A stretch of DNA of 64,000 nucleotides from Candidatus Gastranaerophilales bacterium (GTDB taxonomy: Bacteria > Cyanobacteriota > Vampirovibrionia > Gastranaerophilales > Gastranaerophilaceae). The DNA is taken from NCBI GenBank assembly GCA_944326565.1, contig CALVEL010000001.1, positions 405,354 to 469,353 on the forward strand, written 5' to 3'. The notes below the pieces were generated by a model that saw nothing but the letters and a program-made list of their open reading frames with translations, was not told the origin of the DNA and did no database searches. Below, piece after piece: positions 9,744-18,781 of this stretch. The position numbers and the translations under genes were made by a program. Numbering within the stretch: position 1 is the first letter of the stretch; each line of letters begins with the position of its first letter.

Positions 9744-10478
9744 TTGATTGAATTTTTAGGTCTGTGTGTACAAAATTTAATAAAAAGTTTCAAATATCTG
9801 ATAACAGGTCAGTTGAGGTTTTCAGATGTAATCTCAAAAGCTGCTGCTATAAGTTATGATTCCTTGCCTATTTCTTTGATTATAACGTTTATCACTGCCG
9901 CAGTTATGACAATTCAGGTAGCTAAACAATTTTTGATGTCAGGAGCTGAAAGCTATATAGGCGGGACAATAGCAATAGTTTTGATAAGAGAAATAGCACC
10001 TGGATTTGTTGCTTTAGCAATAGGTGCAAGAGCAGGTACGGCGATTTCAGCTGAAATCGCTAATATGCAGGTAACAAGTCAGGTGGATGCAATGAAGACA
10101 TTAAAAGTTGATCCTGTGGGTCATTATTTTACTCCAAGAATCGTAGCTGCCGCTATTACAGTTCCTATGGTGGTTCTGCTCGCTGAATTTATTGGTACGG
10201 TAGGCGGTATGTTTGTATCTCAAGCTACGATAAACTTACATCCTGCAAGGTATATGCATTCCGTATGGGCCTGGCTTAGTACAAGAGATATTTATATAAG
10301 TCTTTTGAAAGCCTCAATTTTTGGAGCCTTAATTGCTCTTGTGTGTGCAACACAAGGCTATGAGACGAAAGGTGGAGCTAAGGAAGTCGGAATTTCTACT
10401 ACTCAGGCTGCAATTCTTTCGACTGTATATATGCTTGTAGCCGATTTCCTTGTTAATTTAGTGTTTTATATTAAATGA
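9744..10478 (+). CDS. MlaE-family ABC transporter permease
   Basis: A 244-residue integral membrane protein of the MlaE/TrgD1-type permease family, which moves phospholipids or other lipids across the envelope. The core signature is clear: REIAPGFVALAIGARAGTAI, then AEIANMQVTSQVDAMKTL and DPVGHYFTPRI. Five or so hydrophobic helices follow the family pattern. The start appears to be TTG at 9744 after GGTGA; the nearby ATG and GTG are out of frame. The partner ATPase (MlaF) and MCE substrate-binding protein (MlaD) are not adjacent, unlike in Proteobacteria; split loci are known in Cyanobacteria. The substrate is inferred only from family. Confidence 0.9.
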   Translation: MIEFLGLCVQNLIKSFKYLITGQLRFSDVISKAAAISYDSLPISLIITFITAAVMTIQVAKQFLMSGAESYIGGTIAIVLIREIAPGFVALAIGARAGTAISAEIANMQVTSQVDAMKTLKVDPVGHYFTPRIVAAAITVPMVVLLAEFIGTVGGMFVSQATINLHPARYMHSVWAWLSTRDIYISLLKASIFGALIALVCATQGYETKGGAKEVGISTTQAAILSTVYMLVADFLVNLVFYIK

Positions 10479-10578
10479 TTTATTCAATAAAACTACAGTC
10501 TTTGGGTAGTTCATAAGTATCAATATAAAAAATTCAGATGAATGGGTGGAAAATTCCTAAAAATTATTTTAATAAATT

Positions 10579-11967
10579 TTAAGCTAAATATTTTTGCGCT
10601 GTTTCTTTATCAAAGACTTCAATACTGTTTTTGGAATGTATGAAAATAATACATCCGATAATAGATTTTAATGTCTCAAAATCAGAAATTGACATTTTAT
10701 TTCGCAAATCTTCCATATTATTTGCCATAAATTCCATTATTATAGTTTTGTTGTCGTAAACAAGGCTTGAAAAATAATCGAAAGCCTCTTTATTTTTAAT
10801 TCCTTCAAGATATATTATGTCAGGAGATTGAAATTCAATAAATCTTGAAGCTTTGTCCATATTAAATCCGACATTTTCATTCAGTTCACATTGATTTACA
10901 TTTTTAAGATTGTATTTTGCAATACTTTCTAAAGTCATAAGATTTTTTTTACCTTTAGAGGCTGTCTCAAGTAATATTGAATATATTACATGTGTCTTGC
11001 CGCTGAGGGGGGATCCGCATACAAGTATAACCCCTGGAGTATCTAATGCATCCTTTAGAATTTTTAGCTGAGCAGAATTATTAATTATATTACTCAAAAG
11101 TTTTGGCTGTTTGTATATCTTCAAGAAAATTCTTTCTCCCATAATGGTCGGGAATGTAGAGATACTAGCTACTACAGATATATCATCTACCTTAAAATTA
11201 AGTTTCCCTAGTTGAGGTACTTCACTTACAGAAGGATCAAGGTCTGCAAGAATTTTTAATTTTGCGATAAATGAAAGCGTTAAAGCATTAGGGATTGTTC
11301 CTTTGTTAATAATTTCAACATTTTTCTTGAAATTTACGCCAAGTCCGCTATCTTCTCTTTGAAATAGGACTTCATGGGTATCTTCAAGTATTGCTTGTTT
11401 TAAAATGGCTCTTATAATTTTTTGGATATGTGTATCAGATAAATCTTCACTGTGAAGCTCATCTCTCCAGTCAAAATTTATACTTGAGCTTTCTGTATAA
11501 ATTTCTCCTACACTTATGTCATTCGGGTAATATTCATCAATTTTTTTTAATATTACAGATTCAGAGGCTAATACAGGCTCAATTGAGCAAGCTGCACTTT
11601 CTACTATTTTATCAATAGCAAACAAATCTAAAGGATCTGCCATTGCGACAGTCAAAGTATCTTCAATTTTAAAAAGCGGCAAAATTTTAAATTTTTTCGC
11701 ATCTGTATAATTTATATATTTCAGACATTTTGTATCAAGGCTGTAATCATCAAGATTTACGAATGGTGTATGTAGTTTGTTCTCTAAAAACTTTATAAGA
11801 ACTTCTTCAGTCAGCATTCCTGAATTTATCAGAGCTTGACCAATATTAATATTTTGGGCATTAGCAATCTCCTGAGCTTGTTCAAGAGTCTCATATGGGA
11901 CTAATCCGGCTCTTACAAGGTCATATTTTAATTTTTCAAGCGTTTTGTTTGTTACGGTTTCCATCAA
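10579..11967 (-). CDS. PilB/GspE-like secretion ATPase, degenerate
   Basis: A 462-residue protein. Residues 15-145 match the MshE N-terminal domain of PilB/GspE (LVRAGLVPYETLEQA, then the ILPLFKIEDTLTVAMADPLD region), which in some homologues binds c-di-GMP. Residues 180-460 match the ATPase core, with Walker A GSPLSGKT at 318-325. Several essential elements are altered: the Walker B region reads DIIYLEGIKN where active enzymes have DIIMVGEIRD, the Asp and His boxes are not recognisable, and the zinc tetracysteine is missing. It may be a non-motor paralogue or a regulator. It overlaps the upstream response regulator gene by 32 bases, so the two are co-expressed. No pilC, pilT or pilM is nearby. 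Confidence 0.75.
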   Translation of the reverse strand: MMETVTNKTLEKLKYDLVRAGLVPYETLEQAQEIANAQNINIGQALINSGMLTEEVLIKFLENKLHTPFVNLDDYSLDTKCLKYINYTDAKKFKILPLFKIEDTLTVAMADPLDLFAIDKIVESAACSIEPVLASESVILKKIDEYYPNDISVGEIYTESSSINFDWRDELHSEDLSDTHIQKIIRAILKQAILEDTHEVLFQREDSGLGVNFKKNVEIINKGTIPNALTLSFIAKLKILADLDPSVSEVPQLGKLNFKVDDISVVASISTFPTIMGERIFLKIYKQPKLLSNIINNSAQLKILKDALDTPGVILVCGSPLSGKTHVIYSILLETASKGKKNLMTLESIAKYNLKNVNQCELNENVGFNMDKASRFIEFQSPDIIYLEGIKNKEAFDYFSSLVYDNKTIIMEFMANNMEDLRNKMSISDFETLKSIIGCIIFIHSKNSIEVFDKETAQKYLA

Positions 11968-12334
11968 TTTCCCTGCTTAAATGTTTTTCGACCAGTCTTA
12001 GTACTTCTTCTAAATCAAAAGGTTTTGTGACATATTCATCAGCTCCGGTCTCTTCTCCTATTAGTTTGTCTTCTTCCTGAGATCTCGCGGTTATCATCAA
12101 AATAGGTATATTTTTGTATTTGTTGTCATATTTTAGTAATCTGCTGATTTTATATCCGTTAATTTTAGGCATCATTACATCAAGAATAATTAAATCAGGA
12201 ATCAATTCTTTTGCAAGTTTCAGTCCGTCTTCTCCGTTGAGAGCTGTATAGCAGGAGTATCCTGATGTTTCCAATACAAATTTGAGACTTTCAACTATGT
12301 CCAATTCATCATCTACAATTAGTATTTTTTTCAT
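11936..12334 (-). CDS. Single-domain response regulator (CheY/PilH-like)
   Basis: A 132-residue stand-alone receiver domain. It has the acidic pair Asp8-Asp9 in ILIVDDE, the phosphoacceptor Asp52 in ILDVMMP, the conserved Thr82 and Lys104 in VTKPFD, all intact, and no output domain. It must act by protein contact. The first gene of a two-gene unit, it overlaps the PilB-like ATPase, suggesting that it controls that protein. The histidine kinase at 14149-15861 on the same strand is a possible phosphodonor, by proximity only. AGGGAAA precedes the ATG, and TATAAT lies further upstream on the minus strand. Confidence 0.92.
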   Translation of the reverse strand: MKKILIVDDELDIVESLKFVLETSGYSCYTALNGEDGLKLAKELIPDLIILDVMMPKINGYKISRLLKYDNKYKNIPILMITARSQEEDKLIGEETGADEYVTKPFDLEEVLRLVEKHLSREIDGNRNKQNA

Positions 12335-12479
12335 ATTTCCCTAATCCTTTACGGATATTATAGCATATTAAAACCTATCTTCTACATTGTTAAATTTTGT
12401 TAATTACTAAAGTAAAAAGCGACAAAAAAATATATCTTCAGCTTTAAAGTAAAAAACTATAAAAATATAGGAGAAAAGA

Positions 12480-13331
12480 ATGATAAAGTTATTAAATCCA
12501 ATATTACGTTTTACAGAATTCGAGTCAATGGGGACTTGTAAAAGACTACCTGATACAAGAACTACAGAACAGTTAAGAGAATCAATCCATGCTTGGGCAA
12601 GACAAATACCAGAAGTAAAACAGATTTTGCCTAAATTAGATAATATGAATCCGAAACACTTTGGCTTGATTGCAGATACAATAGAATTATCCCAAAAGCC
12701 CGCAACTACTTATTTAGACGTTGATATGCTTCATCCGGAAAAAAATACTCCGTTTTTCGCTCCTTTAGATAAGCTAATGGCTGTATTTCCGATGATAGGA
12801 GATAAAAATCCACATGCATTGGATTTTTCAAAAGAAGTTATTGAAAATGCAGGGAAATTAACTTCTAAATTTTTCTTAAAATCAGCTGCAGATTTAGATT
12901 TTTTATTGGATAGTGGTGTTGATAAAAATTATGAGCTTGGAACTAAAGTAGTAGAGCCTCTGGCTAAAAAAATCATTGACGGTCCAAAAGGAAATGAGCC
13001 ATTGTCTCGTCAGAAAGTTTTTGTAGGGCATGTCCTTTCTCTTATTGACAAAGATGCGGATTTGGACAAAATTTCTTTGCTTGAAGAATTATATGGCGTA
13101 ATGAGAAAGCGTTCAGCGTATGTGTTTGATATGGAAAGCTTTATTATGAGCAAAGCTCCTGTAGATGTCATAAAAGAAAATATAAAAACATTAGATGATG
13201 ATTTGGCCTGGTGTTATTCATTCGGCAAGTGTCTTGATGCAAATGAATATTTAATAAGAAATCTGGATGATAAGCGTATTCCTTATTATGGAAAAATAGA
13301 TGGCAATTTACAATATACATTCAGAAAATAG
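12480..13331 (+). CDS. Unknown protein, first of a tandem paralogous pair
   Basis: A 283-residue, mostly alpha-helical soluble protein without signal peptide or recognised domain. The first 80 residues align with the next gene: a start of the form LxxPxxRF, then DTRTxxxL, a Trp-Ala pair, and MNPKHxGLxADTIEL. The rest is more diverged but colinear (for example SKFFL and a DKDADLDKISL/DEDADPKKVSL segment). AGGAGAAAAG precedes the start. It lies 48 bases upstream of its paralogue, so they form an operon from a local duplication. Function unknown. Confidence 0.7.
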   Translation: MIKLLNPILRFTEFESMGTCKRLPDTRTTEQLRESIHAWARQIPEVKQILPKLDNMNPKHFGLIADTIELSQKPATTYLDVDMLHPEKNTPFFAPLDKLMAVFPMIGDKNPHALDFSKEVIENAGKLTSKFFLKSAADLDFLLDSGVDKNYELGTKVVEPLAKKIIDGPKGNEPLSRQKVFVGHVLSLIDKDADLDKISLLEELYGVMRKRSAYVFDMESFIMSKAPVDVIKENIKTLDDDLAWCYSFGKCLDANEYLIRNLDDKRIPYYGKIDGNLQYTFRK

Positions 13332-13379
13332 TGCGTTATATAAGATAAATAATTTTAAAAGTAAGAAAAGGAAAATATT

Positions 13380-14162
13380 ATGGCAATTAAATTAACAAGA
13401 CCTTTGACAAGGTTTGATGGATTTCAAAACTTAGGTGCGTTTAAAAGACCAAATGATACAAGAACTGTAGATGAATTAAAAGCGACTATTGAGTTATGGG
13501 CAAAGGCTAGTTCTGAGGTAAAAGAATTTTTGCCACAGTTAGACAAAATGAATCCTAAACATTTAGGTCTAGTTGCAGATACAATAGAATTAGCTAATAG
13601 AAAAGCTTTATTGCCAAATGATATAAATTTAAAATCTCAGACAAGTGCAGGAAAAACATTATTAGGAGTTTTACTGGATATTTTTCCAAGAGCATCAAAA
13701 AACAATCCGAATTCTCTTGATTTTGCACAAGAAGTTATAAATAATACAGATGCAATTACATCAAAATTCTTTTTATGGCAAACAACAGGCGGCGTTTTAG
13801 AAAATGCGAAAGTTGCTGAACATTTTAAAGTGGCTAAACCTCTTGTTGAAATTTTTGCAAAAAAAACTTTGGAGCCTCCAAAAATTTATACATTTGAAAA
13901 TCAAGAAAATTTCATGACACTTGTAAAAAGTGTGATAGATGAAGATGCAGATCCCAAGAAAGTTTCACTTGTAAAAGATATATATGATAAAATGAATGAA
14001 AACGGATTTTTGTATCTTTGGGACTTTGTCTCAGGTAAAGCTCCAATCGCAAAGATTGAGGATAATCTTTCAACACTTAATAAAATATCTGAAATGTTTA
14101 CCAAAACTAGAGAACGCCTTGATGTAGGTGAATATTTGACAAAAAATACTAACTTATACTAA
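13380..14162 (+). CDS. Unknown protein, second of a tandem paralogous pair
   Basis: A 260-residue paralogue of the preceding gene, sharing DTRTVDELKAT, MNPKHLGLVADTIEL and a Phe-rich SKFFLWQ segment. No signal peptide, membrane helix or catalytic motif is visible. AAAAGGAAAA precedes the ATG. Its 3' end overlaps the convergent histidine kinase gene by 14 bases. I do not recognise the family; duplication suggests a structural or dosage-related role, but that is guesswork. Confidence 0.7.
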   Translation: MAIKLTRPLTRFDGFQNLGAFKRPNDTRTVDELKATIELWAKASSEVKEFLPQLDKMNPKHLGLVADTIELANRKALLPNDINLKSQTSAGKTLLGVLLDIFPRASKNNPNSLDFAQEVINNTDAITSKFFLWQTTGGVLENAKVAEHFKVAKPLVEIFAKKTLEPPKIYTFENQENFMTLVKSVIDEDADPKKVSLVKDIYDKMNENGFLYLWDFVSGKAPIAKIEDNLSTLNKISEMFTKTRERLDVGEYLTKNTNLY

Positions 14163-15861
14163 TCAAATTTTCTTTAACAGCAGAGGATGCTATCGGTAAA
14201 GCAAAGTGAAATTTAGAGCCTTTATTTAATTCACTATCACACCAGATAGCTCCTTTGTGTGCTTCCAATAACTGTTTTGCAATTGGCAGGCCTAGACCTG
14301 AGCCGCCCACTTTTCTTGAAAGCGAATTCTCAATTTGTGCAAACTTATCAAATACATGCAACAGCTCATTTTCGGCAATACCTATTCCTTCGTCTTCAAC
14401 TGATACGATAATATAATCTCCGCTTAGTTTCTTCATATCATCAAAAAAGCAAGGATGATATTGTATTTGTGAGGTGTTTTTAAATTCTGTGCTTATTGTT
14501 ATTTTTTTACCATCAGGAGTGAATTTTATAGCATTTGATAATAAATTTGTAAGAACTTGTTCAAGTCGCTGAGAATCAGCCATAATTTCAGGAAGGTCAG
14601 CTGTCTCATTTACTAAAATTTCAATATTTTTTTCTTTTGCAAGCCCGGATAAAGCTGATTTTACGTAATCAACAACAGAATGTATATTAACAGGTTTGAA
14701 ATGGAAATCCATTTTCCCTGCCTCTATTTTGGAAATATCAAGAAGATCATTTATTATGCCTGAAAGTCTTGATACATTTTGTTTTGCCATTGATAAAAAT
14801 TTTTCTGCAGACTGTGAATTCTCTCCACATCTTCCGCTTAGTAAGATATCAATAGAGTTTTTAATTGATGTTAAAGGGGTTCTTAATTCATGGGATACTA
14901 TTGAAATGAATTCAGATTTTAGTTTTTCAAGTTTTTCAAGTTTTTTGTTAGTTTCTATGATTTCTTGATATAAAGTTGCACTTTTTAGTGGCAATGAGAC
15001 TTGTTGCGCTATAGTCTGAAAGCATTTTGCATCTTCTGATGTAAAATGCTTTTCTTTAAAAATTTCAATACAACCGTAAAAATTCTCGCCAAGAGCAATT
15101 GGTGCAAACATATTATCAAATTGAAATAGAGTAAAATTGAATCTGTTTGCTGGGTATTTGACGTATTTTATGACTTTTAAAGAATTTTCGTCTATATTAT
15201 AAGGAATATTTTTGCCCTCAAATAAAGATTTGTAATTCAATACGGTTCTTAGTTTAATTGCATTCATAAGCTCATCTGATATTTCATAGAGTGAATTTAA
15301 AATTAGTACAGGCTCATTATAATTACAAAAAGATAATGTGCAGGTAAGAGAAAAACTTAGGGATTTATCAAGTCCTTCAATCATATAATCAATCAACTTT
15401 TCTTTATCTAAAGTGCCTGCAAATTGTGAACTTGTATTGTACAAAGTGTTTAGTCGATATAAGCTATCAGCTAAATCTTTGTTTGTATCAGAGAGTTTTT
15501 GTAAAGAATTTCTCATTCTCAAATTTATATTAAGTGTAGTTAATATTAAATCCTCATCAAAATCTTCGGTTATGAACCCATTGATATTTTTAGAAATATC
15601 TTTATCAAAAATATCTTTTTCTATAAGTAGAATAATTATAATATTATCTTTTATAGATTTGATTTTTTTAATTACTGATATAGCACTTGAAAATTTAATT
15701 TTGTTATCAATTAGCACCAAATCATAGTTTTCACTATTAAGCATATCCTCAATTATGCTAATATCAGCAGAATTACTAAAAATATGAGAATTCTCTAAAC
15801 ATAATTTCTCGTACTTTTTAACTACACTATCTCTATCAGTAATAAGAAAAATATTAGCCAT
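14149..15861 (-). CDS. Soluble hybrid sensor histidine kinase (receiver-like, GAF-like, HisKA, HATPase)
   Basis: A 570-residue protein without clear membrane helices. Residues 1-115 resemble a receiver domain with Asp52 in LVLIDNKI, but the acidic pair is altered (ITDRD) and the Lys motif is not clear. A GAF-like sensory region follows, then a coiled linker and the H-box SHELRTPLTSIKNS, the N-box NLLSNAIKFTPDG, VSVEDEGIGIA and GGSGLGLPIAK. It should autophosphorylate on His in response to a cytoplasmic signal. The start at 15861 is 6 bases after a TACTAT box and has no ribosome-binding site. The stand-alone response regulator nearby is a possible partner. Confidence 0.88.
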   Translation of the reverse strand: MANIFLITDRDSVVKKYEKLCLENSHIFSNSADISIIEDMLNSENYDLVLIDNKIKFSSAISVIKKIKSIKDNIIIILLIEKDIFDKDISKNINGFITEDFDEDLILTTLNINLRMRNSLQKLSDTNKDLADSLYRLNTLYNTSSQFAGTLDKEKLIDYMIEGLDKSLSFSLTCTLSFCNYNEPVLILNSLYEISDELMNAIKLRTVLNYKSLFEGKNIPYNIDENSLKVIKYVKYPANRFNFTLFQFDNMFAPIALGENFYGCIEIFKEKHFTSEDAKCFQTIAQQVSLPLKSATLYQEIIETNKKLEKLEKLKSEFISIVSHELRTPLTSIKNSIDILLSGRCGENSQSAEKFLSMAKQNVSRLSGIINDLLDISKIEAGKMDFHFKPVNIHSVVDYVKSALSGLAKEKNIEILVNETADLPEIMADSQRLEQVLTNLLSNAIKFTPDGKKITISTEFKNTSQIQYHPCFFDDMKKLSGDYIIVSVEDEGIGIAENELLHVFDKFAQIENSLSRKVGGSGLGLPIAKQLLEAHKGAIWCDSELNKGSKFHFALPIASSAVKENLISIS

Positions 15862-15867
15862 AATACC

Positions 15868-15895
15868 ATAGTATCAATAAATTTGTATATTGCAA
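15868..15895 (-). promoter_or_regulatory. Predicted leaderless promoter of the histidine kinase
   Basis: On the minus strand TTGCAA (15895-15890), a 16-base spacer and TACTAT (15873-15868), then exactly 6 bases to the ATG. The expected transcription start therefore falls on or beside the start codon. Confidence 0.4.
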
Positions 15896-16026
15896 ATTCG
15901 TAAAAAAATGTTATTTGTGAAAATATTAATTTTTGTAAAAAAATAGATCAATATTATAGAATAAATTAAAGAAAACCCAAAAAAGACCGTAAAAGAAGAT
16001 AAGTATAAAAATAGGAAAGGCACAAA

Positions 16027-17709
16027 ATGGGATTGTCAGCATCACAAGCAAGATTATTAAGTATAACTTCAAGGTTATCTGATAATGAATTGCGTTCACA
16101 GACAATAACTACAGCTAAGATGTCGCTTTCAAGCAGAACGACTGAAGCTAGTGCTGCCTATATGGATGCTTTAAGTTCAACAAATCTTCTTTTTACGACT
16201 TATGACAGTGCTGGTAATAAAGTAACAGAAAAATTAACGGGTACATCATTAAGTCAATATGCGCCATTGAAAAACCAATATGGACTTATAAATCAAAATA
16301 ATCAAATTCTTGTAAGTGAATTAGATGCTACAAATTATGAAAACAGTGCAAATTTGGAAGAGTTTTTGGATAAATATGGAGTTCTACAGCCTGAAGGTTC
16401 AGGGTCTATAGTAGAAGTTAAAAACCCTGAATATGATGTCGCTTGGGAAGAATATAATAAAGAGTACGGCGAATGGAAAGCCAAAGAGCCCAATAAATAC
16501 GATGAAAAATATTGGTATGAAACAACAAGTACAGACGATGAGTTATATAGAAAATTCAGAGCTGCGTCTCAAAGTTGTTATAATAATGCATTAGGCGGTT
16601 CTGCAGGTTGTTATTTGCATGTACTTGCTCATTTAATAGACTTGGAGTGTGATGGAGACGATGCTCTTGCATCAGCATATCCTAAAAATTATAAAACTAC
16701 ACTGGACCAAGATATAACTATTAATGCTTTTCATATTAATGGCTCAGCTATTAATGGAGCAGGTATGAGTGATGATATGGTAGAAGTCTCACAAGCTGTA
16801 TGTGATACCTCAGATGTTATATATGCTGCTGAAAATGATGAAATTAAGCAAAAACTTATTGATATATTAAATGATCCTGATGCTACTCAAGAAGATATAA
16901 ATAATGAAATATTAATGAATAACTATTATGTTGATGATTCTGGTGAAATTCAATTAAAGACATTGAAACAAAAATGTATTGATATGTTTTATGTATTGTC
17001 AAACTACAATACATTAGGACTTGACTATGATAGTGTATTGATACCACTTTTAGAAACATTTCAAGATGATATGGAACAAGCATTTACTAAAGAAGTTTTT
17101 GACAAAGATTTGTATGAAGATGATTATAATGCATGGCTAGAAGAGGAACCTGACAAGCCTGATGTTGCATATTACATAGAGAAAGAAGTACGTGAAATAA
17201 TTGACAAAGATAAAGGTCAATGGTATGTCAACTTGTGGCACAGAATGAATGGTGAAAGTGATATAAAAGTTGGTACGACAGATGAAAATGGAAATGTTGT
17301 AACTGATGATAAGACAAGTAGTGGCTTGCCACGCTATAAAGTTCTTGAAGACGGGCTTATGAACAGTCCTGAATGGCTTCAATATGCATTAAATAACGGT
17401 ACTATTACTCTTGAAAGAGTTGACTTTACAGATCCTACAGAAGAGGGGACAGGTTTAGCTGATTGTACTTGGAATTCTATAATTTGGACAAGTTCTACAG
17501 ATATTACTGAAGAAGAAAATGAGGCTGCCGTTGCAGCAGCAGAAGTGCAATATGAACAAGCCTTGAGAGATATTGAAGCAAAAGATAAACAGTATGATAA
17601 TCAGTTGAAAATTTTGGATACAGAGCACAATGCACTTCAAACAGAATATGATAGTGTAAAAAGTGTTATAGAAAAGACTATAGAACGTAACTTGAAATTG
17701 TATTCATAA
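16027..17709 (+). CDS. Unknown 560-residue protein with coiled-coil C-terminus
   Basis: The N-terminal 50 residues (MGLSASQARLLSITSRLSDN followed by a Ser/Thr/Ala-rich helix) have the heptad-like, low-aromatic character of flagellin or hook-associated protein ends. The middle 400 residues are acidic, with many Asp/Glu/Tyr and only three Cys-containing patches. The last 65 residues (from EEENEAAVAAAEVQYEQA) are a predicted coiled coil. Paired terminal helices flanking a variable middle would suit an axial or secreted structural protein, but there is no signal peptide and no flagellar gene nearby. I do not recognise the family firmly. AGGAAAGG precedes the start. It is followed closely by another unknown gene. 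Confidence 0.65.
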   Translation: MGLSASQARLLSITSRLSDNELRSQTITTAKMSLSSRTTEASAAYMDALSSTNLLFTTYDSAGNKVTEKLTGTSLSQYAPLKNQYGLINQNNQILVSELDATNYENSANLEEFLDKYGVLQPEGSGSIVEVKNPEYDVAWEEYNKEYGEWKAKEPNKYDEKYWYETTSTDDELYRKFRAASQSCYNNALGGSAGCYLHVLAHLIDLECDGDDALASAYPKNYKTTLDQDITINAFHINGSAINGAGMSDDMVEVSQAVCDTSDVIYAAENDEIKQKLIDILNDPDATQEDINNEILMNNYYVDDSGEIQLKTLKQKCIDMFYVLSNYNTLGLDYDSVLIPLLETFQDDMEQAFTKEVFDKDLYEDDYNAWLEEEPDKPDVAYYIEKEVREIIDKDKGQWYVNLWHRMNGESDIKVGTTDENGNVVTDDKTSSGLPRYKVLEDGLMNSPEWLQYALNNGTITLERVDFTDPTEEGTGLADCTWNSIIWTSSTDITEEENEAAVAAAEVQYEQALRDIEAKDKQYDNQLKILDTEHNALQTEYDSVKSVIEKTIERNLKLYS

Positions 17710-17770
17710 CTTTAGGTCATATATTTTCTTAAAAAAATAAAAATAAGAAGTGTAGTATAAGGAGAATAAA

Positions 17771-18775
17771 ATGGACAAATTTAAAATTAGTCAGTTAAAA
17801 GATTACTTTTTAAAGACAAATGAGACAAATGTAAGTTATAAAAATTTATCAAAAGAGGATTTATTAAGTCTTGCAATATTATCAGTATTTGACAAAAAAG
17901 GCAAAGAAATAAAAGGAAAAAATTATTCATATGAGCGCCCTGATGGTGTTATAGATGAAAAAGAGCTTAATATAACACAAAAGGAATACGAAAAAGCTAT
18001 AAAACAAATTTATAAAGAGCTCAAAAAAGAGACCGGCAATGAAATAAGTTCATTAAAAATGCCCTCATATGCTGATTTACAAGCAATGATGGCGAATGAT
18101 AAAAAAATAGATCTTAAAGAGCTAAAGATATTTGCTTCAAATGGCATAGTAAAAAAAGATGGAGCCGAAAAACCGAGACCGGTATTGATTCCTGAAAAAA
18201 CAGGCAACAATAACCTATCTGATGATGAAAAAGTGAATTTTATAAATAATGCAATGATTAATCACGAAGATGAAATTTATCGTATTCAAGATATGGTTGA
18301 GGCAGCAGAAAAAAGAGGTGAAACACTTTCATTTGTTGCTCTTGCGCAAATAAAAGATTTACAGAGTAAAATTGATGAGTTTACACCAGACGATAATGTA
18401 GCTTTTAATCTGCAAGACGGTCTTGATGGAAAACAGTTTAATGAAAATGGGCAAATGATTACAAGAATTAATAATCATGCTGGATTTTACGAAAAATACA
18501 AGTACGATACTCCCCAAGATAAAGAGTATTCAGAAATGATGCGCTATAAAGGTAATGGCTATAAAGCCGAGTATTGGCGTATGGAAACTATACAGAATTC
18601 TAACGGACAATCTGTAAAAGGCAAAGTGCAATATATATTGGATGAAAATGAAAAAATATATAAAATAGTGTTGCCTCCAAATGCTGAAAAAAATCAGGAT
18701 ATTGAAGATTTTAATGCATATATGTTGTATAATAGGGTTCTAAAATATGATTCAGAGCTCCCTGAAGATGAATAA
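17771..18775 (+). CDS. Unknown 334-residue protein with possible EF-hand-like loops
   Basis: A soluble, lysine-rich protein without signal peptide. Two short stretches, RPDGVIDEKEL near residue 65 and NDKKIDLKELKIF near residue 110, resemble the second half of EF-hand calcium loops, each within a helix-loop-helix context. The C-terminal 130 residues contain Tyr/Asn-rich sequence that I cannot place. AAGGAGAAT precedes the start, 61 bases after the previous gene, so the two are likely co-transcribed. Calcium binding is only a suggestion. The 3' end lies 6 bases from the convergent relA/spoT stop. Confidence 0.6.
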   Translation: MDKFKISQLKDYFLKTNETNVSYKNLSKEDLLSLAILSVFDKKGKEIKGKNYSYERPDGVIDEKELNITQKEYEKAIKQIYKELKKETGNEISSLKMPSYADLQAMMANDKKIDLKELKIFASNGIVKKDGAEKPRPVLIPEKTGNNNLSDDEKVNFINNAMINHEDEIYRIQDMVEAAEKRGETLSFVALAQIKDLQSKIDEFTPDDNVAFNLQDGLDGKQFNENGQMITRINNHAGFYEKYKYDTPQDKEYSEMMRYKGNGYKAEYWRMETIQNSNGQSVKGKVQYILDENEKIYKIVLPPNAEKNQDIEDFNAYMLYNRVLKYDSELPEDE

Positions 18776-18781
18776 TAGATT

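Noticed and set aside
10579..12334. A complete type IV pilus or type II secretion locus
   Set aside because: Only a degenerate ATPase and pseudopilins are present; no PilC/GspF, PilD, secretin or PilM-type gene was found in the window.
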